Assembly (NCBI RefSeq): GCF_040412425.1
Contig: NC_089795.1
Span: 80,955,163-81,019,162 of the forward strand
DNA length: 64,000 nt
DNA from: Macrobrachium rosenbergii
Taxonomy: Eukaryota; Arthropoda; Malacostraca; Decapoda; Palaemonidae
Direction: 5' to 3'
Part shown: positions 56,001 through 64,000 of the stretch, piece after piece
How the letters are laid out: every line of letters begins with the position of its first letter
How positions within the stretch are numbered: the first letter of the stretch is position 1
The notes under the pieces: generated by a model
What the model saw: only the letters and a program-made list of their open reading frames with translations
Databases searched by the model: none
Told to the model about the DNA's origin: nothing
Made by a program: the position numbers and the translations under genes

Positions 56001-58177
56001 AAGAGAGAAACGTGGAGACAAGGAAAAATGCAGGCATTGCGACACGGAGGAAGACGTGGCAAATGAAGAGGAAGAATGGGCAATTATGAGATGGGAGGCA
56101 CAGGAGAAAAGGGTAGAGAAGGAAAATGCAAAGATGGAGGAAGAAAGCAGAATGAGAAAAAGGGGGATAAGTGAGAAATGAAAGGGCATTAGAATGAAAG
56201 ATAAGCATGATGATGAAATTTGAAGAAATGGAGAATAAAACTGAAGAAAAGTGGTAAAGGAAGAAGAGCATGCGAATTTTTAGCCGATTTTTAATGCGAG
56301 TTTGAGGGACAGCAAAGAAACTGAAAATTCAAATATCCATATTTCCCAAACCAATAAATGCAACCAAGGTTTAGTCTGCTTTTCAGAAGATATAAATTAT
56401 GTCCTTTGTGAGGTTCAAGAAACATCAGAAGTGAAAGACTGAACCTTTATTGTGTCGTTGTTTTAGATTTAGCTGGCCTTGTGCCAGCACGGGCTCTTGC
56501 TCCTAGAGCAGCCCGTAACCCTTATTGTTTTTTTATTGAGCTGGCCTTATGCCAGCACGGGCTCTTGCTCATAGAGCAGCCCATAACGTGGCCTTTATTG
56601 TTCTCGACAGATGTTTGTAAGGCGGAAAGCGGACGGAAAGGTAGCGGACGTCCTGCGGCACCCCGCTGCGTCCATACAGAATTTGTTTTTGTTAACGGGC
56701 ATTAAAGGACATATATAATGCGTTACAGAACATGTAAAGACAGATATATATATATATCGCCGGAGAGGCCGTACAATGATATATACAATGAGATACATGA
56801 AGAATCTGAAATAATAACAAGTAACATATATGATGTGATTAATGTACATATGAGGAGCGAAACACAAGAATGGAGAGGCGATTTGACGCCCCTACACCTT
56901 GTACCATATCAGTTTTACATAGAGCATTTAATGAAAGGTCACAGAATGGATTTTTGAGTTAAATTTGGTATATTAAACGTCCCCTAATTTCTGTGTTAAG
57001 AATTTCATAGACATTTCCCAGTTGGTCCACTTAAATTATTAACTAGCAATAATTCATTTTATGATAACCGACCCAGGAAGCAGTGAACTTGGAGAAAAGG
57101 GGCGGTATGAACCATGTAGATAATGCCAGAATGGATTGAATGGATAGTACGATTCATTGCAACAAAGTCGCTACATTATAATACTCAACATAATTTTTTC
57201 ACATTTTTTAGTAGTAATATAAAGGTGCCTCATCTTGCCTAATTAGTGAAATGAAGTAATTTATAGGCAATTTTGTGAAACTTCGATTGGTGTGAGCCAT
57301 ATTTATTATGTTATCATTAAGTGATGAGTAATATTACTGAACTAGTCCGTGTGTTTTAAAATACTTATGGGAAAGAACAGTAGGCTAGAAAAAAATACTA
57401 AACAATCTAGTTTTAAATTATTGAAGATACCAGTACATTTGGAGCCATTGTGGTCCTCTTGAAGTCAGTACTATGAAAATGAGAGAGAAATGCATTCAAA
57501 AATAATGCTACATATAATTGATGGTCAACTTTTTAAAAGTTTTAAAGTTTTATTTTACTATTCTCATGTTGCATGGCATATCTCGTTACAGTGACATTCA
57601 CTTTTGTTTGGTCTTGTCTAGATGAATGCTAAGCACAGCCCGAGACAGAAGCCATTTCACTTGAGAGAGGGTTTTATTGCTTGCTTACCAGATTTCGGCT
57701 AATACTGTTGGGCTCAACCAACAAACTATGAACCAGATACTTTCTATAAGTATTGGTTTACAAAAATTAACAGTAAGTGTTGACCGCTGCCTATGTATGG
57801 CCTACCTGACTGCTTCTGGATATACTGTATGAACCATGAAGGCCACTTATGGGGACGCAACTTATGTGACCCTCAAGTCTCCCTCAGAGGCATCTCCGAA
57901 AGGGAGAATGAGGTTTGCACAGATTCTCATGCAAACTTAGGCCTACTTGCGTCAAATGAGAGTTTGTAAGCTATTTGTAAATTAGTCTCCTTTTTTTTGT
58001 CTTGTACATTGAATGGCAGAGTCCAGGTCTTAGCATAAGTAACATATATTCCGAGAGAGAGAAAGACTGAAAATCTTAGCCAGAAGAACAAGTAACCAAG
58101 AAATGTAATTAGTGAAACAAGATTTTACATTAGCCAAGTAAAACAAGCAGACAAACCGCAACTTATACTACCTTCAT
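41233..58177 (-). CDS. Secreted mucin-like Thr/Ser-rich repeat protein (5 exons)
   Basis: I do not recognise the family. Coding exons on the minus strand: 58177-58172, 50134-49943, 49810-49644, 47151-47069, 44078-41233. They total 3,294 nt with all phases matching, giving 1,097 residues and a stop. Residues 1-18 (MKVALLIVTLLMTRYGKA) form a signal peptide with likely cleavage before Asp19. Residues 19 to about 200 are unique: an amphipathic stretch (GIVDLVKEKGDKVVSG), then two Cys pairs (GLCYVPENENLPVC and ICRPSNIVIC). From about 210 on the chain is Cys-free and made of 11-residue units such as SFATTSTPEST, expected to be heavily O-glycosylated. No chitin-binding, VWD or transmembrane domain is visible. 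The role is inferred to be a secreted gel, matrix or cuticle/gut-lining glycoprotein. It is convergent with Smg5. Confidence 0.8.
41500..43920. repeat. 33-bp coding minisatellite
   Basis: Tandem 33-bp units; the plus-strand unit begins GCTGGTGGACTCAGGTGTGC. Copies at 42364-42620 differ by only one or a few bases. Units at both flanks are more diverged, and some carry in-phase length changes. From about 42.6 to 43.5 kb two unit types alternate (NTPEYTSFVTT and DTPESTSFATT), making a 66-bp higher-order repeat. Length suggests roughly 75-80 units. Confidence 0.93.
47069..47151 (-). CDS. Mucin-like gene exon 4
   Basis: Acceptor AATTTTCAG, donor TTGGAAG|GTATGT; phase 2 in, phase 1 out. It encodes RNVDMNEKVLSTPALQLPGN and SVDANLE. 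It is short and lacks Cys, and is accepted because both phases fit its neighbours exactly. Confidence 0.78.
49644..49810 (-). CDS. Mucin-like gene exon 3
   Basis: Acceptor GACATTACAG, donor GGACA|GTAAGT; 55 codons plus 2 nt. It encodes VTRTHISNGLCYVPENENLP followed by VCIEQGRAVVE and a helical SEMALTHTRLLLSEYF. It contains the first cysteine pair. Confidence 0.83.
49943..50134 (-). CDS. Mucin-like gene exon 2
   Basis: Acceptor GCATTTCAG, donor ATTCAG|GTGAGT; exactly 64 codons, phase 0 at both ends. It encodes VALLIVTLLMTRYGKA (hydrophobic core and cleavage region of the signal peptide), then DKLKGIVDLVKEKGDKVVSG and APYFTTPSYLFTHTIQ. Confidence 0.82.
55469..55741. repeat. Local direct duplications
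   Basis: The 56-bp block starting ACTCCGGTCTTGTTATTTTT occurs at 55558-55613 and 55686-55741. ACCTTTGGGGTAACTTAG occurs near 55472 and 55630. Confidence 0.85.
55981..56181 (+). pseudogene. Purine-rich possible retroelement remnant
   Basis: Open for 66 codons with KCRHCDTEEDV then RWEAQEKRVEKENAKM, reminiscent of the zinc-knuckle-like C-terminus of non-LTR ORF2 but lacking the expected His and last Cys. The strand is extremely purine-rich, so composition alone could explain the ORF. Confidence 0.25.
56466..56590. repeat. Tandem pair of double-hairpin sequences
   Basis: Two copies 69 bp apart (at about 56470 and 56539). Each has hairpin 1, GCTGGC-CTTGT-GCCAGC, and hairpin 2, ACGGGCT..GCTC-CTA-GAGC..AGCCCGT. 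Stem 1 is perfect in both copies. Copy 2 changes a loop base in each hairpin and makes one G-to-A change in the outer stem of hairpin 2. Confidence 0.8.
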
Positions 58178-58266
58178 TGTGGAGACTTGACGCTGAGTTA
58201 ACACGGCTGCGTACCCAGGAAACGGAAAGCCGATTTTCAAACCCGTAAGTGGCTCGGTAACGCTTG
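58172..58266 (-). CDS. Mucin-like gene exon 1 (5'UTR plus Met-Lys)
   Basis: From the inferred start near 58266, about 89 nt of 5'UTR lead to CTCCACAATGAAG and the donor AAG|GTAGTA at 58171. Only Met-Lys (58177-58172) is coded, a layout common in arthropod cuticle and secreted-protein genes. Phase 0 joins exon 2 to give MKVALLIVTLL, a textbook signal-peptide start, which is the main support for linking exons 8 kb apart. Confidence 0.7.
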
Positions 58267-58288
58267 AAGTAAAGGACTTGCCCGGTGC

Positions 58289-58298
58289 CTTATATATA
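58289..58298 (-). promoter_or_regulatory. TATA box of the mucin-like gene
   Basis: TATATATAAG on the minus strand lies about 31 nt before a TTCAAG initiator-like site (58267-58262) and about 112 nt before the ATG. About 80 nt upstream is GAGCCGGTTTTTG, which resembles a Grainyhead-type site of epithelial genes; that reading is speculative. Confidence 0.6.
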
Positions 58299-60486
58299 CA
58301 AGACCCTAGAGCGCAAAAGAACCCAGAGGTTTCCAGTTGTTCTGTTTCGTACTGGCAAAAACCGGCTCGAGATATCATGTTTAACTATTTCCATATCACA
58401 CGGTGCACTTATTTGCCAACCAGTCTGATGCTTAGTACAGAAAAAAATTACCTTAAAAAGATATGACGTTCTCGATTTTTTTTTCACTCGTTCATTATTT
58501 TAATCGTCATTTAAGGTGGAAATGCAAGCTGAAGGTTCAATATAGAAAAGAATATTTTAACAACTTAATTATTGAAACCAAGAACAGATAGGTTTAATCC
58601 ACATCTAATAATAATCGAGACCAGGGAATTGAACAGTAAAATACGAAACAAACAGTAGTGTGAGATAAGCATATGTCTTACTAATTCTCAGTTAGTTGTA
58701 GTTGCCAAGAAGTAGATTGCATCAAATGCGTAAGTTAATTACAAATATTACTTCTATAACTAGAAGTGAGAAAATTTTGCCAGTACATCTTTATAATCAA
58801 CAGAAAGAATATACGCATTTCCAAGAGTCAGAGGGATCGAAAAGGTCAGGAGAAAGAGATTATTTGATTTAAAAGTGATTATTTAATTACACATTGGTAG
58901 ATGTCAACAATAAATGGATTAGGCTGCCTAATAAGTGAAATATATTCAAATAGATCGGAAGAAATATATTAAAGAGAGAGAAAGAGGTGATGGGAACCGA
59001 TTATGAAAGATTTAAGAGGGGAATATAGGACGGATGTAATTGTGAGAACGGGGGTGGCTGGAGATGCATCTGATCATCATTAGGTTGAAGCGAAAGTTCG
59101 GGTGGATGGAAATTGAGGTTGTAGAGGAAGAGGTAAAAATGTTGGGGTGAGCGTAATCTAGACAAATTAATTTGATAGAGAGGAAGTAAGGAGAGCATTT
59201 GAGGGGAAAACGGATGATAAATGTTGAAAGTTGTGTGTGTAAAGAGTTCCAGGATAAGGTATTAAAGTGAACATTATTATCACAATCGAGGTGATATAAG
59301 AAATATTTTCTTTGCTACATTTGGTTTTAGTAGAACACTTTATACAGCATCTTAACCAGCGTCTATACAAGGTTTGCGTTAATGATGATGTGGATAGCTA
59401 TCGCAATTTAAAAAGAAAATGCCTCGACTACTGTTTAATAGATTAAACGTCTGTACTTGCAATAATTTATGTTGAATGAACTAAGTGAATCTGTGACATA
59501 AAGGCTTGCATGTGTCTCCATAGTTGTATTTATACTTACAGTATCGTTTTACGTATTTTGATAAATCAAAATCGCCCTAGTTATTGATCTCTTTAGAATA
59601 GATGAGTTGTTGAGGCGCTGTGTTGCATTCAAGGCTGTACAATAAATATTTTAGTATATTATTTGTTAATAAAGATGTTCTTTACTTTATATACTGGGCC
59701 ACTGCGTGAGTCCCTTTTTCCCAGCAGGAGGCTTCTGTTCCTTGTGTGCCTTGTGTGGGGTAGTGCAGATATACCAAGGTTCTCTGCCTGGTCCTTTGAG
59801 CACCCACTTACGTTTCAGTTTTCATCTAACCGTTGGTCGTCCCTTAACACCAATGTCCAGCTGTCCAAGTTACTTGGCTCTGACTTCCACCAGTTTCATA
59901 TTGAGTTTCCTCTTTGCTTGTATGTTTGTTTATATATACATGTTTTCTTTTGAGTACTATTTTCCCATTTTTGGTTATGTTAAGAACTTTTCTTACGGTA
60001 TGTCTCTTAGTAGATGAATACGTTGGGCGTCTGTGGTTTTAGACTATAAAGTTAATCAAAGTAACTTCTTTATTACAGACACTGAGCGAGAGCTTCTGGA
60101 ACTTTCATGGCAATCTGAAGTATAAAAATTCTACTGTTTTCTTTTTGTTTATTCTCAAACTTTAGTAATTGAGCAGTTGGTCAGTACTACATGATGTTTA
60201 TGAATGAATACACATATGTCTGAGCAGTCTTAAGTTTATTCATTTTTATTTTTTCTTTTTGCTAAGTCTAAGGCTTATGACGTCACGTGTATATCAGTTA
60301 TATTCATCTATATCTTTATGATTTTATCTTCTTATCATTTGTTATCATTGCTAATTAAAAATTAAATTATCAAATGGAACAAACGACAATTAGCAAGAAA
60401 GAGAGGAAAACTTGCGGATGAGATACGTTGACTAATTGAACTGGAAATCAGAACGGAAATATGAGCAGTTCTTAAACCATTGTCAG

Positions 60487-60589
<103 letters not shown>

Positions 60590-61360
60590 CATACACACAC
60601 ATATATATGAGTGTATGTATGTATGTGTGTATGTGCGCGCAATTGAATCGACGAAACACGTGGAATAATAACAGGAATTTATCGATATTATGACAGCAAT
60701 TATTGTATTGTATAGTACTGCATTAAGCTCACGCCCAGTTATGTTAATGAGAACTGTACACAGGGATAATGCCATAGTAAATCTAGTCAAAACAATAACG
60801 GAAAGAAATCGATAAACTGGGAATAAAGAACAAACCATCAGGTCTGAGTCTATTCCATAACTAGCGCGCAAAACTTGCTCTTTATCGACAGGTGTCAGTC
60901 TTATCACAAATAAGACTATATTATCCAGGTTAGTCCAAGGTTAGTACGTATTAATATCCGTTAACTTCAACTTTGACCTACTTTAGTACTTTTAGTCCTT
61001 TTCTCAAACGAGTAGGAAGAATTTTCGCTTATCTATCACTCCATTAGATACGTCCATAAGGCATCAAAGTGTCGCCCCAGCTCTCTAGTGACGATTTGAT
61101 AAGTTAACTCTCTCCCTAGAAACGTCTCTTGTATTCTTCATTTCTTTTCTCCAAGCAGCAAAGGCGTAGGTCACTCTAGTCGCATTTCGGGTTTTCTCCG
61201 TTTTTGGCGGGGATGTTTTATGGCTTTGCATCAGTTTCTTCTGTCAACAAATCTTCTTCTTGCCTTTTCTCTGCTTGAAGCTTATCTCCCTGTCCAAAGA
61301 CAGTGAGGCGAATCTTGCCAGCGTTACAGTTGGTGCAACGATTTTAGTTTGGTTCTTTGC

Positions 61361-61362
<2 letters not shown>

Positions 61363-61430
<68 letters not shown>
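61363..61430. repeat. (GA)n microsatellite
   Basis: About 34 GA units. Confidence 0.96.
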
Positions 61431-61433
<3 letters not shown>

Positions 61434-63359
61434 CCTTCAAATCCCAGCCCAAAAACCCCAGAACGTTGCGTTAATTATTAGAACCCTATAGAAATCATTC
61501 CTTCAGATCTGGGAAGTTACTAATAACATGTTTGGAAAGGTTGCTTGTTGATTAAATATTTTCTAAGCATCCCCTCAAAGCTGAATGCTAGTTACTCATC
61601 CTAGTGTGAAGTGTTGTCACCATAAGTGAAGTAACCTTTAATTTCGCTGTTCTTGTAGAGGTGAGTTAAAATCCGTTCATATATCAGCAACGCGGCTCGT
61701 ATTCCAGCCACAGCTATTTCACCTTACCCTAAGTCTAATCAGCCGTGCTCTATTAGATTACCGTTCACCATCAAATTCCCTATTTAACTTAAGGACAAAA
61801 AAAAAAAAAAAGATATCCAAGTAAACTGTACATAGAAGGGCCAGTAAAGATCTAGATCGCTTTTGCTAATTTTTTTATAATAATTTCTTGAGCATTTTAT
61901 ATTGAAATTAGTATAGTGATTGGTTTTGATTTTGAAAAGTTGCAGACTGGTGAAAATGGTAATATACTAAGCCTATTTCAAAGGTAGAGTAATATAACTG
62001 TTTCAAATTGTATGAGTGCAAATAACAATAATTACGGGTCATTGTTCTCTGAGAGTGCTGAAAGTTAATTCATAAGGTACTATAGATATTGTGTCTTGAA
62101 TTTATAGAATCTTGCATGCTCATGATAAACCGAGTTCATACAAGATAAAATTGGGTAGGTTACTTGCCAAACACTCTTAGTTCTAACCAAATACGTCTAA
62201 TGCAACTTTACTATGGGTGTCAGTCAGCTTATTAATATCCAATTCATTAGTGTCTTGCTGGGCTGAAAATAACTTTTGCATGCACACTACGAATCTTACT
62301 AATCCGTATGTAATCGCATTTTATCTCTTTCTCAGAATTTACAAGTGAACAGCATATGAACTGCATCTATTATTTCGGGATGCTGTTCTGGAACTCTGCT
62401 GTTGTCTAGTCTTTGGCATCTTTGGAAAGAAGATTTTGTGACTGGAAAATAATGCAAAAGAAGGGACTTCTAGGCTTAACGACAAACCCTGCTAATCACT
62501 AATAGGTGTAGTCGCTGGGTATTAAGAAAACGTTATTGGTTAGCCGATCTCCTACCATGCTGCCACTCCATTATTCAATGTACTTTGACAATGCAATTTT
62601 AACAGTTCTGAATATTTGGCAAAATTTGGAGTTATATTTGACTTTAAACTTTCTTATTCTCAGGGGTCAAAACCATATCGATTGTTAATAGGAAACTAGG
62701 TATTTAGTTGATCTGCTGTTGGGTATGCATTTTGTCTGTCTTATATAGAATTTAAAGTTGTTTTCGTTTCCCCATGACTTTTACTGGACATTATAACTAC
62801 TTAGGATTTTTTTTTATTTGGGCTGGAGGAGGGGAGTAGTTTTTTTTATTTAAAACTGCAGCAGTTGTTTTGGACAGTTCTTGTTTTATTCTCTCTTATG
62901 AACTGATGTCTTTTGAAGTTTCATTGCAGATGGTAAAATGTCTTCTGTAAAATTTAACATCGTGGTTCCTCGTGCACAACCGTTCAGCTTTAATGAGAAC
63001 CTCACCGAACTGTAGGAGAGGCTGAAAACAACGACTCCTGTATACTCTGACTAACTGACTCCTGTGGCTTCGAGGGCCCCACTGTGACCCACTGCCTCTC
63101 ACACCAGACATCCCAGGTCAGTTGTAAATTTCAACCCTTGATGTCTGGGATGAGATTGCTAGTCCCATGCTTCTGCCCTTGCCTAAGGTCACAGGAGTTA
63201 ATGGGTTAGTGTTGTTTGGTATTCTTTGGTAGTCATGTCTAAATACTGACCAAACATTCTACACTGTGCAAAACCTCAACTCACTTGAATTCACTCAGCT
63301 GTCTGGTATCTTTTTGGCTTCTGTAGTATCTTACAATGTAAGTAGCCATCTTTCGGTTC

Positions 63360-63990
63360 GTTTTTTACGCAGTGTGGATGTTTCTTAGCAGCTTCCTTCC
63401 TCGCATTCGGTCATGTACCTCCTCTCCTGTAATTTTTTCTCCCTCAAATTGCTCCTGACACAGTTCATCCACCTCTGCTTGGGCTTCCTCTCTCCTCTCC
63501 CTTGCACCTCTGTCTACATCACACCTTCTCACATATTCTTCATCTGTTTTCATGATATGAACATTCCTCGTCAGCCCCTCTTGCTTTATCTTTTGTTTAT
63601 ATTTTTCATTACTGTTGTTCCACCAATTCTCGCAGTGCCCAGTCTCTTTGTTGATCAGTACACTACCTCAGTATCCTTATCTCAGTCACAAACCTGTGAA
63701 TTCTCTATTGTCTGTATGTTATAAATCTAATTCTAACCTTTGCATTTATTATTTGACCATGCAGGACCCCAGATAAATGCTATTCATAATTTTCTGTCAT
63801 GAATTTTTTGTCATTTCTGCATATAAGTTACCATCCTCTGTGGAAGTTGATCCCAGCTATTTGTACGTATCCATATTCACTTCTTCCTCCAAACTAACTT
63901 GGTCATCCCGATGTTTCTGATATTGATCTTCTTCAGCCCACTGTCCTCCACAACCATTTTCCCGCTCCTCTGATTTCCTCCCCACTTCCT
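63360..63990 (-). pseudogene. Decayed RTE-like non-LTR retrotransposon
   Basis: Reading the minus strand from 63990: frame pieces VEDSGLKKINIRN and YLGSTSTEDGNLYAEM (the KYLGS..DG.L..E motif after the reverse transcriptase core), then after a deletion HIMKTDEEYVRR and TEVQGRGERRKPKQRWMNCV, the usual GR.RGRP..RW.D.. end. Stops and frameshifts interrupt it, so it is inactive. It continues off the window. Confidence 0.65.
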
Positions 63991-64000
63991 CTCAACTGGT

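Larger units (their letters stand above)
50135..58171. other. Intron 1 of the mucin-like gene
   Basis: 8.0 kb with no supported exon of this gene. Donor-like sites at 54263 (minus strand, GACAG|GTATTT) and 54738 (plus strand, CAAAG|GTAAGT) could mark untranslated exons of an embedded transcript, but this is unproven. It also holds the repeats listed at 55.4-56.6 kb. Confidence 0.5.

Noticed and set aside
55948..56271. Minus-strand 107-codon ORF rich in Phe, Leu and Ser that looks membrane-like
   Set aside because: It is the complement of a purine-rich tract, and the hydrophobicity follows from pyrimidine-rich composition.

Overview
The window is eukaryotic nuclear DNA from an arthropod, most likely a decapod crustacean. 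It is AT-rich, with long CT/GA, AT and TATG microsatellites, large introns with ordinary GT..AG borders, and several dispersed repeats that I recognise from memory as typical of decapod genomes. I ran no database search, so the species is unknown.

Two multi-exon genes can be reconstructed, lying tail to tail. The first, on the + strand at about 20.3-39.0 kb, is the nonsense-mediated decay factor SMG5. Sixteen coding exons are placed, with consistent splice phases from the 14-3-3-like N-terminal region through a basic/acidic linker to a C-terminal PIN domain and stop at 36018. The first exon or exons, coding for the extreme N-terminus, were not found. One exon (26790-27043) needs a one-base frame correction. 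A 3'UTR intron begins 21 nt after the stop.

The second gene, on the - strand at about 58.3-40.05 kb, encodes a secreted mucin-like protein. A TATA box precedes a tiny first coding exon (Met-Lys). An 8-kb intron follows, then three small exons coding for the rest of the signal peptide and a four-cysteine N-terminal region. The last exon is about 2.8 kb and consists mostly of a 33-bp repeat coding for an 11-residue Thr/Ser-rich unit. The five exons join in phase to a 1,097-residue protein. I recognise no named family for it.

The left 20 kb is mostly intergenic: one short terminal coding exon of an unidentified gene (2625-2755), dispersed repeats, a diverged minisatellite near 9 kb and degraded non-LTR retrotransposon pieces. 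Introns of Smg5 carry a broken piggyBac-like element and three inverted-repeat elements. The right end (about 62.9-64 kb) holds another decayed non-LTR retrotransposon on the - strand. No rRNA, tRNA, CRISPR or other prokaryotic feature was seen.
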